DNA of 64,000 nt from Myxocyprinus asiaticus (Eukaryota > Chordata > Actinopteri > Cypriniformes > Catostomidae). Positions 16,287 to 28,800 of the stretch are shown one piece after another. The stretch covers positions 23,236,156 to 23,300,155 of the forward strand of contig NC_059348.1 in assembly GCF_019703515.2 (NCBI RefSeq), given 5' to 3'. Each line of letters opens with the position of its first letter. Positions within the stretch are counted from its first letter, which is position 1. The notes under the pieces were generated by a model. It saw nothing but the letters and a program-made list of their open reading frames with translations. It did not search any database and had not been told where the DNA came from. Position numbers and translations under genes: made by a program.

Positions 16287-18257
16287 TATATTGTTATCTA
16301 ATGCAATTTCATATTTTTTCTTCATACACACATGCAATTTCAACTAAAGTAATACATTTATTAGTCCAAATGTGTCCAAAAACTTTGGGACCACTGTACC
16401 TTGACAGGAAGGAATTAGCAGCAGTTCAGACATTAGTTTTAGAAATGTCTTTTTTTTTTTTAATCAAACACTAATCACACAAATAATGAGAACAAAGTGG
16501 CCCTCTACATCAGCAAGTCCAGAGATTCACTCAACCGTAAAACCAGGCGGAAGGACAAAGACATTAAAAACAACAACAAAGAGCTCAACATGAACTCGAT
16601 GCCCTATCACCAATTACTTCTCTTACCTTATGACATCTCCAGACAGGTCTCTCTGGCTGTATGACTGGACGCATTATGAAGGTTGAGACATCCAGCTAAG
16701 CGAGTACCAATCTACAAGACCTCAACATGAAAGGGTGCAAAGCCAGAGACAGCTCAAGCTCCACCTCAGAAACAGATGCCAAATTCACCAATTAACCAGT
16801 TGACAATTCACTCACACTGGTTAGATGAAGACGTTGTCCAAGCATACGGTGGAGATGCTGGCTGCTTAAGTGGTTCTGTGAGAGATCACCCACTCTGATA
16901 GCATTAATAATCATATTTGGCCAACCAAGGCTCTTTCTGTGGCTTGTTAATTTGCAAACAGCCTTTGCAGCCATGTCAGATAATATTAGCCCGCAGTCCT
17001 CACCATGATAAGAAGTCTAGCCACAGCTAGGGGCTAATGACCTCTGGCATTTGACCTTAATGAGTTACATGATGATCAAAATCTGTATTGACAAGTGACA
17101 TCCATTGGTTTAAAAAGGGAACTGATGTGTCCAATGAGCAGTGATGTGGCCATTTGTGCTCCTTGTACTGCATATTGTTCAGAAACCCAGATCTACTTTC
17201 TATTTTCAATGAATGAGGCAGCGTAAAGGATTTGTAAACCACAAAAACATAAGTAGGCCACTATGTTGGAAATATCAACTCCAGGTGGTTCTGATACGCA
17301 CATGCCTGACGTCAAAGTCTAGGTTGCAGATAGATATACTCAAGTCAGATTGTCTTTTAAAACTCATAAGAAAAAGCTGCTACTAAAGAAGATCGCAGAG
17401 GCACCAGCTGCCAGCCATTTTTGAGGTACAGTATGTGGGTCAAATATTTCTGTGTGATTTGTTGTTGGCTGCCACGCCGGAGGAGAGAGAAGAGACAGAC
17501 ATGGGCAAGAGTGATTGCAATGAGGTCAATTAAGCCAAAGACGGAAGAGAAAGAATGAAAAATCATGAGGCTGTAATTTGCTCAAAAAATCTGAACATGA
17601 CCCAAAGCCAAAGAAAAATTCTCAGAATGTTAATTAATTTAAGCTCTTAGCAGATGTTCATTAGATGAGTCCTCCTGCGGAGGTTTACAAACTTTGGTGG
17701 AATCATGGTCACAGGGTAACACTTTCTATAAGTAGCCCATATTTATAATACATCGTAAAGGCATTATAAATCTTAATGCATTCATAATGTCACATAATAC
17801 ATGGCATAATATGTTACAACTTCTCAAAAACAATTGTTACAACAGATATAACATATTATATTACTTAGCCAATTCATAGTTAGCTTAAAGAGTATAATGC
17901 ATTATAACAAAATAATAATAACAGAATGGAAGTTAAATGAAAATGCAGAGAACACAACAAATTAAGACATTTTTTTCATCAAGTAATTTTGCCCAACGGT
18001 CAGAAAATTAGTCATTTTGTAAAAAAAAAAAAATAATAATAATAATAATAATCTAAATGGATTTTAAAATAGACTTAATTTCCTATTTGCAAAATATAAT
18101 TTCTTGTTTGAGTAAAAAAGGACCAGGAAATTTTCTTGACAAATTTTGTGAGAATCAACCATTTGTATCAAATTGAGAATGGATTCAAATCTATTTGTAC
18201 ACAATTCATATAACAAGGTTTTTACAAAGTACCCAAAGGTACTTCAAAGAATACTAT

Positions 18258-18310
18258 GGTATACAAAAAAAACAAAAAAAACAAAAAAAACAAAAAAACA
18301 AAAAAAAAAT
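18258..18310. repeat. (A7-8 C)n simple repeat
   Basis: Several consecutive units of AAAAAAAC ending in an A run. Confidence 0.8.
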
Positions 18311-19379
18311 GAGAAAGAAAACATGCTATTGCAATGATATGTTTGGGTATTTTGTTGTTAATTCACACAATGCTATTTAGGACAGAAATAACTCAGCTAG
18401 GCTTATATGTATTTGTCTTCAACTGAAATGGTATTGAAAACGTATTAGTACACAATCAGTGTGAAGGGGTTAGTACAAACAACTGAAGTCACTCAAAATA
18501 GGAGCAATTACCCTTATGAAAATCTACCATCTGCTGCAATGTGCCTCGTTTCGTCAGAGCAAAATGATGCAGTGTCTCTGACGTAGTGTGGCTGTGGATA
18601 ATAAATATATAAGCATAATTAGCCTTGTAAGGTCAAAAGTATTTCAGCAATCGCAAAAGAAATTTACGTTGCACAGCAGGAAAGGGAGTCCAAATTAGGC
18701 CGAGCTCGTGCCACCTGAGCTCAGTTCATGGACAACAACACAGTGCACTTTACACAATATACGAGCCGGTCGTTATAGCAACAGGTAACCTGTGAACCAT
18801 CTGTCCCGGAGCATCATTAATTCCCATTGACCATGCACAACACGCTGCCACAGATCTGTAAAATGTGGCGCGTGCATCGATTGGATTGCCTTCCCCGTCG
18901 CGAGAGCTTTCCAAATAACCGCTTTAATTCCTCATTATACATAACTCGTGCCCTTACATACAGAACAGTGAACTGAAATATCCACACATCTTTTTTTAAG
19001 CAGCTAGTGAGAAGATAAAATAACATCTCGCGCCACAGAGAATTTAGTAACAGACGTGTATTGAGGCTAATTGATGGGTATAAGGTGACTGATCAGGCCC
19101 TTAAGGATGAATCCTAATTACAGAAGTGAGGATGACGAGGCAGGACACGAGATCTAAAGTATATCAGCGCCCGGAAATGAACTGATTGACGTGCCGATCG
19201 TTTTCATAAACAACAGTACAGCAACAGCGCGTTTGTGTCCTAGCAACAGGCGACCGCTGTGATATTATTCACCCATCGTACATGACGGCCTATTGCGCTC
19301 TTAACAATAACACATGCAGTACATTCACCAAAAGTATGAACATTGATGCTGTAAATCGCTGCGCATGGTGCACACATAC

Positions 19380-19773
19380 CTTTAGATTTAGCTGGGGTAA
19401 AGCGGTCAAAAGCATTGCACATGGATACAGCATTAGTGTTGATGCTGAAGAGAAAAATCCCGAAGCCGTCTTCGGCAGTGAATAACAGACCGCCACCTTT
19501 TCTTAAGCATCAGAGAGAGAGAGAGAATAGGGCAGAAATGAGTTCTCCAGTTGAGCCACGAAACACATCGTCCTCACTGCACCGAGCGAGTCTCTCCGAC
19601 AGCCGCGTCATCCTACCTGTGATGCGCGCGCTCTTAAAGATATAGGAGTCTCGTGCGCGGTACAGAGTCAGTGCCATGAGCGCGACTAAAAGGATGTCAA
19701 CTTTTATTTTAATTCCCTCCTCAAAGCATTTCCATTCCATGAATCTGGACGCTAATAATGCAGTGACTACCAT
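19380..19773 (-). promoter_or_regulatory. candidate fam131a 5' exon(s) and promoter region
   Basis: Sequence from about 18.65 to 19.65 kb is richer in CpG than its surroundings. On the - strand a reading frame from an ATG at 19771-19773 (MVVTALLASRFMEWKCFEEG...) runs to a donor ACAG|GTAGGA at 19617, but it ends in phase 1 and would hit a stop if joined directly to the phase-0 exon at 15460. A second donor, TAAAG|GTATGTG, lies at 19380. One or both may be 5' UTR or first exons; neither joins cleanly. Confidence 0.25.
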
Positions 19774-19879
19774 TGTTTACCGTTTTCAAATAATGGAAAG
19801 CATCTGTTAGTGACCCCATATGCTGCTTAGGAACATAAGGCTGCAACAGATTTTCTGAATAAGTGGTTGCCTGGCTCTC

Positions 19880-19897
19880 TCTCTCTCTCTCTATGTA
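19880..19897. repeat. (CT)n microsatellite
   Basis: A run of CTCTCT near a presumed 5' end; short and unremarkable. Confidence 0.6.
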
Positions 19898-20019
19898 TAT
19901 CTCATAAATATATATCTCAGATACACATCTAGGATGGCATGAGGGTAAGTAAAAGAGAATTTTCATAAGGGCATTAAAACCTCGGTCTGGCTCCCATATA
20001 CATAATTACATTTACACAC

Positions 20020-20650
20020 ACAGATCAGCCACAACATTAAATCCACCTGCCTAAAATTGTATAGGTCCCCCTCATGTCACAGTGTCAACCCGCATCTCAA
20101 AATAGCATTATTTGATTGTACAATTGTGGTGAGAAGAATATAGAGCGGTTATCCGAGTTACTGTAGACATTGTCAGTTCGAAACAGTCTGGCCATTCTCT
20201 GTTGACCTCTCTCATCAACAAGGCGTTTCCATCCACAGAACTGCCGCTCACTGGATGTGTTTTGTTTTTGGCACAATTCTAGAGACTGCTGTGTGTGAAA
20301 AACCCAGGAGATCAGCAATTATAGAAATACTCAAACCAGCCCATCTGGCATCAACAATTATTCATGCGATTATCTAATCAGCCAATCCTGTGGCAGCAGT
20401 GCAGTGCATAAAATCATGCAGATATGGGTCAGGAGCTTCAGTTAATATTCACATCAACCATCAGAATGGGGAAAAATGTGATCTCAGTGATTTGGACCGT
20501 GGCATGATTGTTGGTGCCAGACGGGCTGGTTTGAGTATTTCTGTAACTGCTGATCTCCTGGGATTTTCACACACAACAGTCTCTAGAATTTACTCTGAAT
20601 TGTGCCAAAAACAAAAAACAGCAGTTCTGTGGATGGAAATGCCTTGTTGA
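20020..20650. mobile_element. degenerate Tc1-like foldback element, right end lost
   Basis: The left arm (CAGATCAGCCACAACATTAA onward) is inverted relative to the right arm (about 20390-20640), which encodes [20 protein letters not shown] and [12 protein letters not shown] residues of a Tc1-type transposase N-terminus. The right terminus is missing and followed by unrelated sequence with a long T run (20693-20711). Confidence 0.75.
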
Positions 20651-20829
20651 TAAGTTTGCTGAAAATAGAAGCAGTTGAAAGGGAGGACGTTTCTTTTTTT
20701 TTTTTTTTTTTGCTGAGTTTATATATCTTTAAATCAGCAACAATCAGAAGCCATAACTGCAGATGTGCATGTAATGCATGGAAAAAAATGTGCAAGCCAA
20801 TCTTGTCTCAAGGGTGGGCTGCAGTTTAA

Positions 20830-22648
20830 AATAACTTACAGTCTTATCGACTGCATCTCCATTCACAATTTGTCCTTAACCACAAGTTGCACAGAGCAGG
20901 TTTAAGGAAAAGCACATATAATAATGTGGGAATTAGTAGCACGTATAGTTTTCCATTTAAGCATTTAAGGCAGAAATGTAAAGCAAATAACCTAGATGTT
21001 TTATAGTAGTACTAACGATTTTTCAGCACTGAACACCAATTTAAAATATTACATTTTACGCTCTCAATACGAGTCCACCAAATGACTAAATGTATTGAAC
21101 ATAGCTGCGTAGTCAGTTCATCAGCTTCTATTAAATAAAATACTGTTTAAACACTACACAATGTTTACAATGTAAACACCATTAAAGTCCTTATCACATA
21201 CACATTTTCCTTCTGCCAACCAAGGAAAACATTACTGCCCAAATTATTTCTAGATCTGTATGGCGGCCACGTCTGGTAGAAAGGCTCACTACAGCATGAA
21301 AGCACTAAGGTGCAGTACGCCAAATGGAAAGCAGACTACACCGGTTTCCATTTCCAGAGTAGTCAAGGAACACTCCTGCCCCAAGACTTCACATCCCTCA
21401 AGCACACTCTATTTAACAACTTGATAGTCTTTTATTATTTGCAATGTTTCATCTCTCCAACATTTCCAGTTTGATGCAAAAGCATTAATTCCTTAAATAA
21501 TGAGCAAAAAATATTTACAAATTTGTTCAATAAAACTAATCAATGGATCCAAGCACCTTTTACCATCTGGAAGAAAACAAATCTTAAATACAGGGATACT
21601 GCCATTTCTGTTGGAAAAAAATAAATGGCATTACATCAGATTTTTTCACTTTTAATGTCTGAAAATAAAACAAAAACAAGAAAACATCTCCATTTATATG
21701 TACAGAACGCTCCTGAAATGTGTTTCCACTCTGCAAGTAGAAAAGGCTTTAGGATCATTACTGTCATTTCATCAAGTTGATTTTTCTATATGCTTCAAGT
21801 TTTAACGATTTGTCTTTAAAAATCCACCGCAGGCTTGCTCAAGCAGGGCTTCCATGAAGACCCTGATCAGTTCTTCAAGAGAAGCAAGATGCAAAAGTGT
21901 GGGGTAAGAGGCAGGACACGGATGGCTTAGTTAGGAAGCATGTTGGACCTTCCCTCCTCTTCCAGCAGCACGAAAGGTCAAAAAGGTCAAAGTTCATCCA
22001 GTATCATCCTGAAGTTCAACAGGTCCACCCCTTACTAGAATACACAGGAAGCAAAAAAGGGGGAAATATAGACGCTACTCAAATTTCATCCATCCATTTG
22101 AGAATTCAGCAAATACTACGCTCATATACCTTTATCTTTGTGGATTTAAAAACATGAATCCTCTCGCACGCACTTGAAAGAAAACAAATTCCTTATGCAA
22201 GAGCTCCAATGTCTGATCTGACGTTACAAACCTAAAGGACATGATCACCATCATACCCTCTACATATAATATATGACGCCACGTCTGGTCTGTCAAACCA
22301 CGTTGCATATAAATCAATATTAACATGAAAGAGCAGCGTTGGTTTGTACTGTTTTTCAGTTTCTCATAAAATATAAATGATGAATTGTTAGCACGTTTAA
22401 GCAGTCCTGCAGAAATCTTTTTTTTTTTTTTACATTTTATTTTGTTTTTGGTGGACATTCGCACAAGAGATATAGAGCAAAAGAAATGACTGAAAAATGA
22501 TTGTAGTTTGTATCTGTCAAGAGCCACCCTGCTCAGATAAGACTGGCTTCATGAGGATCAAGTTCAACTTGGTTGCCAGATATCCTCCTCTCATTAGTCT
22601 TTGGCACTGGTTCCTCTCCAGTGCTACATGGGCCACCGCGGTTCAGGA
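20830..22648 (-). other. eif4g1 3' UTR and intergenic space toward fam131a
   Basis: Downstream of the eif4g1 stop. Candidate AATAAA signals on the - strand are at 22436-22441 (about 208 nt after the stop) and 21431-21436 (about 1.2 kb). No other coding signal is visible. Confidence 0.4.
22436..22441 (-). promoter_or_regulatory. candidate eif4g1 polyadenylation signal
   Basis: AATAAA on the - strand about 208 nt after the stop codon, followed by a genomic A run. A second candidate is at 21431-21436. The choice is open. Confidence 0.3.
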
Positions 22649-22833
22649 TTAGCTGTTGTTGTCAGACTCATCCTCGGCCTCCCGTAACCAGGTGAAGAAG
22701 GCAGTGACAGATTTCAGGGCCACACCCTTTCCAAGCTGCTCCGCAGTGTCTTTACTGGACTCCCATTTGTAGAAGGTCTCCTCTTTGATCACATCCTCAT
22801 CGTACAGGGCGTCGAAGAACATGCGCAGTAAAT
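22649..22833 (-). CDS. eif4g1: eif4g1 last coding exon, end of W2
   Basis: Acceptor TTACTAG; TAA stop at 22649-22651. Encodes [28 protein letters not shown] and [20 protein letters not shown], ending DESDNNS. The C-terminal aromatic/acidic boxes are those that contact MNK kinase in mammals. Confidence 0.97.
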
Positions 22834-25800
22834 CTAGTAAGAGAGAGACAAATAACTCAGCTAAACCTTCAATAACAGGTTTTACTGTGGAGGATTTTTT
22901 TAAAGTGTTCTCGCATCTTTTAACCAATGATTTTATGACATTACTCTGAATTTGTGATTATTGGATACGGACGATCTAAATGAATTTGATACAGATTTCA
23001 TTCACAAATTGCAATTTCTAGAAGATGAAAAAGCTTAGAAACTGAGCATAACTAGACAAATTTCTAATTTTCAAAAGAAATAACAAGACTGTGCATTATA
23101 AGTGTTATAACACTACATATATACTACATATTGTAAGTATGATTTTATCATAAGGACCAACGTTTTTGGTGTATGTATATATATATATATATATAGCACT
23201 TAAGAGATAAAAAGAGCCACCAACTTGAAGTTTTCTGCCATTTTTTGTTTGTTTGTTTTTCAATTCTGTATTATGGGAAAGTGAAGTGTGGGTGCACACT
23301 TAAGAATCTCGCTGTGTGTAGTAGGTCATTCGGGTATTTTTCGCCTGCTGTTTTATGATACTAGACGTATACTAGGCAATTCTACTAAAATACAATTATC
23401 CCGAATCTAACACTTCTTGAAAGCTTATTTTTCTGTGATCTTTTCTTATAGTGAAAATATATGAGGGTGCTTTCACACTTGGTTCAATTGCTTGGACCGA
23501 ACCAGAGTTCGCTTTCTCCCCCCTCCCCCTGCACTCGCTGGTCTCGGTTCACATCGGTCCGAACCGCGGTCCGATCATCGGGAGAACAATCGGCAGTTGT
23601 TTACTGTAACTAGAGAAACTTGAGAAATTAAACCATAACAACTGCAATCTTTGAGCATTTATATTGTGCATTAAAGAACTTGATTTGATGAGAAAAATAA
23701 TGTGCATTTTGCGCAAACATTTTTCATAAAATAAATTCAGCCATACTTGTTTTATATATCAAATCAAGATATCGAATCATGAACCTATCGTAGAATCAGG
23801 AGATAACCATATTGTCTCATCCCTAATGGTCTCCCTTTTTTTACTTTGAACACCCATACTAATGCATTTCAGATTTGACAGTTACAGACACTTTATATCA
23901 AATCATATGGACATCAATGAGAATATCAAACATTCATTGCTCATTCTTTTTCCACAATGATTCCGACTTTGCTGACAATTTAAATCACTTCAATCGGTGA
24001 CGTGTTTCAAGCTTGCTTTATTTATAGCCAAAATTTGGAAAGAGAATTTTGGCAAACTTTGTGATTTCAATTGTAAAATGAAAAACATCCAACATTGCTG
24101 CGTTGCTCAGCGTGTGGTGCACACACCTGCTAGAACTTGCCACTCACTCACCCAGCGCTGACCGAACTGGTGAAAGCAGAGGTCAAAGTCTGCAGGTTTC
24201 AAAGCGTTTTGGATGGTTTTACCTCATCATGTAAGTGTTGCTTTCACAACTGTCACGTCCATTAATGGTGGTTTTCCCCCATTTAAGTGAAAACGACAAT
24301 GAATAAATATTACATGTTCTTAGGACTGCCAACCCTTCTACATTTTATTTTTGGACTGTGCATTTCAAGTCACAAGATTTTTACAAAGTGTTTGGTCTCC
24401 CAAAAATGTGTACATTTGTCACATCCGTATTTCAAGATCATTTCCGTAATGCAAGTTCATTTTCCAATCTTAAATGGATTTTTTTTTTTGTCAAGACTGA
24501 TTGAACATCAAAAAGGTTCGACATACTGGAAGTGAGTACTTGTTAAATTACAAGTTTTCACTGCAAATGTCACGTCCATAACACTGGAATAGCCATGGAA
24601 AGACTTTAAGTGAATCTACACATCTGACTACAGGTGAAATAAAAACAAAAAAAAGGAACTCACTGGCCGGCTGCTCCATCTGCACCATGAGAGCTTGGAG
24701 AGCGTAGAGTGCCTGCAGCTCCTTCGATTCATCGGACAGGTATTTGTGCAGCAGCTTAGACCTTAAATTAATCTGCTCCACATCCACTTTGTAGGGGTTC
24801 TCACCTTTACAAGTTTATTAATGCACAATGCAATGCAATTAAAACCAGGTACAGGTCAGTAAAAGTTCAGAACTTAAGTCAACAGAAGGTCTAGCAGATT
24901 CACTCACATATAATGGAAGATTGACATACAGCCATCATTAAGGCCCGTACAAACTGATTGGAGTTTATTTGCTTCTCTTCCAAGTTGGCCTTTGAAAAGA
25001 AAATGCCATTCAGTCCACATCCCACACAGATAACTTGGGTAGCTTTAAAGTAGGATGTTCCGATACACTAAAGTTTGATTAAAGAGCCTTGAACTTTAGT
25101 TCAAGCTCATGCACTCACCTCTACCCAGTCATTGATCCTCTGGTTGTTGGCATTATCCTGTAACAACCTGTCCAAATGTTTACTCAGCTCCTCTGCAGTC
25201 AGCTCTTTCTTATTGGGCATTTCAGACTCTTCACCCAGGGTAAACTCCATCTTCTGCAAATAGAACATCTTAAGGGTTGGTTCACCCAAATCTCACTCTC
25301 ATGATGGTCCAAATTTTGATGAATGTTGACTTTGCACTGTCAGTCCCTAACATTCTGCATAACACCTCTTTGTGTGTTCCATGGAAGACAGACATATGAG
25401 CTTGGAACAACATGACACTTAAAAAAATCCTTGTGCCCATAAAGACACCGTGCATAATATATATTCAAGAACAAAAGACTGCACTCAGATCACTACAGAC
25501 TAATACATACTTAAACAGCTTTTAGTACCTTCTCTGTAACAAATTTATTGACATCCTCATCCTCCGGCAGAAAGTCTTTCCAGCAGAGTCCTGCCTCCAA
25601 CCACACTGCCCCAGCCTTTTTGTGACTCTATATTAAAAAACAATTCAGGAAAAACTCAAACTGTAGAATCCGCAAGTCATTTTTAATAAATATTTAACAG
25701 CATTAAACTCACTAGTCCTTTGCAGAGAATGTTAAGTATTTCCACAAGCAGGACGGCAGCTTTTCCCATAGGCAGAAGAGGTTTGGACACCTCCCTGTGA

Positions 25801-28800
25801 AAAGGATGATTTAAAAAGCTCAGACTGTGTGTACATGTCTTAATTATTTTGCTTGCATGGATTATGGTCTTTGCATTTGGGTATCTGCAACTCTGTTTCA
25901 AATTAAACCTCAGAAAGGCACTGTCTAACCTGAAAAGCTGGCCCATGGGGATGCCCCCCTTTTGCAACATGGGTGTGATGATCTCAGCCAAATAGTGCCA
26001 AATGTGAGGAATGTCGATGGCCATGTCATCTGCTATTTCCAGAATCTCCTGTAGCCTAGAGTGGGCAATATAAGTCATTAAAACCATGAATGCCGATCTG
26101 CATAGACACCACAATGCGGAAATCATTAAGCCTCAAGCATGAACATTAAACCCTTGAAGACAATTTAATGCCTGTTCTATCATGACAGCTGTCATATTTC
26201 ATATTCTGAAAAACTTTAAAAGTCAACATGAAGCAACATTTGCAACCCATTTTACTACTGTAAAGTGATGCATGAGTAAAACAGGATATTCAGTGAGACA
26301 AAAATTAGTGTGGGACATCATAGGGTGCTTCTCAATCAGAAGGCTGCAGCCTCGTTAGGCTGGATATCTCGGTTGCCACATCATCAAGCATCGTCGATGG
26401 TGAAGGCCATCTCAATTGTGAGGACCCTTGGAAGGCAGCCTCGTTTTGCAGCCTTCGTTTGTCATATTTTGGAGGATGCATCACGTGCATCCTTCATGAC
26501 CTTCAATCACCCACAATTATTTGCACATGTACCAAATTATACAAATGTTTTAAAAAAAAAAAAAGAGGGTGGAAAATGAGTTGTGACCGTTTGGAAACAT
26601 TTTTGACCCTCTCTCCAAGTTTTTATTTGCATTTGCAGCAAATAGAATTTGCAGATTACTAGACCATCTCATTCTAGCACTGAATGCTGAGAAGTCTAGC
26701 CTACAGCCTCAGATGGACTGGTCTAGGAAGGACACAGCCTAACTAGGCAGCAGCTTTCCATTTGAGAAGCACCCATTGTGTCCATCTGGAATTGATTGGC
26801 TCGCAAAAAGTGGATGTTCCATACTGGAGTTTGCAGTCCTTAATTGCAGTCAGTTAAGAACTACTCCCCACTTAAAACATCATTGGAACACATTGGCTGG
26901 TAAACTAAGTGGTCTTGATGATGTAAGCCGGATTACATTTTGATGAATGATTAAAATTTTTTTTTTTTTTTTTTTGCAAATAATTGTAAGGCTGATCCAT
27001 ATAATGATGCTAAGAACAAGTATTAATAAAGTTAATGGGGTCAATTCTGATTTAATGCTGGCTTCCCTGACAACCACTAAAAACCATGCACTATCATCTG
27101 TGTTCCTCAGTTCCTCAATTCCATCATTGTTGGTCAGTGGTCCAGAAACGTGGCACAAAACATATGTCATCAGTGCAACAGGAGGTTACAATCTTCACGT
27201 GTATATTCCCATGACTGAAATACATAGCGACTGCTGGTGATTAACTTACCCCTTATTGTACTGGTCAGCAGGTAGTATTCCTTCGCTAACGAGCTTCTGA
27301 AACAGCTGACCTATGTGCTCTCTAGCGATGGTGCTGCGCTCCAGTGTGGATTCCACACCATTCCGTACGAACACGAAGAGCATAGGTGCACTGTTCAGCT
27401 CTTGCACACACTGTAATGCCTCCTATAGACCGTAACATGAGAACAGAGTCAGTGGAAGTAGTCAGTGTGTTAACAGTAGTGTTAAATACACACTTATTTA
27501 ACAATGGATACTGATCTTAAAACTCTTAAATGTTATACTATTGGATCAATGAGTTGAAAGTAATAAACAATTAAAAGTTCACCCAAAAATGAAAATTAGC
27601 TGATAATTTACTCGCCCTCAGGCCATCCAAGATGTACATGACCTTCTTTCTTCATCAGAACAGGATTAAAGATTTTTAGGAAAGTATCCCAGGTTTTTAG
27701 CTTCATCCAATGCAAATGAATGGACACCAATTTTTGATGGTCCAAAAAGCATATTTAGGCAGCATCAAAGTAATTCACATGACTCCAGTCGATTAAGTAA
27801 TGTCTTCTGAAGTTAATCGATACATTTAGGTGAAAAACGAATCGCTAATTAAAATTTAATTAACTATAAAAAAAAATTTTTTTTTAAAAATCACTTTCTG
27901 TAAACAATGCCTCCCACTGCTGTCGCGTGACATCGTCACGTTGGCGCGTTCACACGAGAATTCAGAAGTTCGACTCGGTTTACCACAGAGGAACGTACTT
28001 AACACGAGAGTTAGGTCAATTCAAACAGCTACAGAGAGCTGGCGGAAGCGCCGCTTTAAAGTTTAAAAATGTTTTAATTAGTGATTTGTTTTTCACACAA
28101 ACGTATTGATTACCTTCAGAAAACATTACTTAATCGACTGGAGTCATGTGAATTACTTTGATGCTGCCTAAATATGCTTTTTGGACCATCAAAAATTGGT
28201 GTCCATTCATTTGCATTGGATGAAGCTAAAAACCTGGGATACTTTCCTAAAAATCTTTAATCCTGTTCTGATGAAGAAAGAAGGTCAGATACATCTTGGA
28301 TGGCCTGAGGGCGAGTAAATTATTAGCAAATTTGCATTTTTGGGTGAACTATTCCTTTAAAGGTGCACAGTCTGTTTTTGTTCATGTCGTCTTGGCCTTA
28401 CAGTGACACCTAGTGGTGCGTATTCAGCATCATTTAAACGCAATAGTTTTCAGTTACAGATGCCATTGTAGAAATTCACTATTCACAGTCAGCCATGATT
28501 AATTTAATCCAAGAGTGAAAGTGTCCAATAACAGGGCAGTTGAGTAGTATTCGGCTGGTCATGTGATTCTAAAATGGTAGCCCCCATGAGGAGACCCTCT
28601 CCATGGAGAACAAAACAGCCTTTGTAAGGTTACTGATATGACTTGAGTCTTTATCTCAAGCGAGTGGTCATGATTTTATCATGTTTCAAAATGGCAATTC
28701 ATTTCTTTAGTAAAAATGTTGTAATGAGGAAAAAATTACTGAGTGCACCTTTAAAGATTTAAGATTCCTTACTGATCTGCACGAGCAAGGGACTAACGAG

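Larger units (their letters stand above)
15461..19616 (-). other. presumed fam131a 5' intron
   Basis: Contains a MITE (15669-16286), an ATTATAA-rich dispersed repeat (about 17706-17900) and an (AAAAAAAC)n run near 18263-18310. I found no exon that links in frame to the exon at 15460 with confidence. Confidence 0.4.

Noticed and set aside
19510..19773. 88-residue frame MVVTALLASRFMEW... as a separate small gene
   Set aside because: It overlaps a candidate splice donor, has no homologue I recognise and lies where the fam131a 5' end is expected. Kept only as a weak fam131a 5' exon candidate.
22132..22527. 131-residue - strand frame downstream of the eif4g1 stop
   Set aside because: Lies in the 3' UTR, low complexity with a poly-K run from an A tract, no homology.
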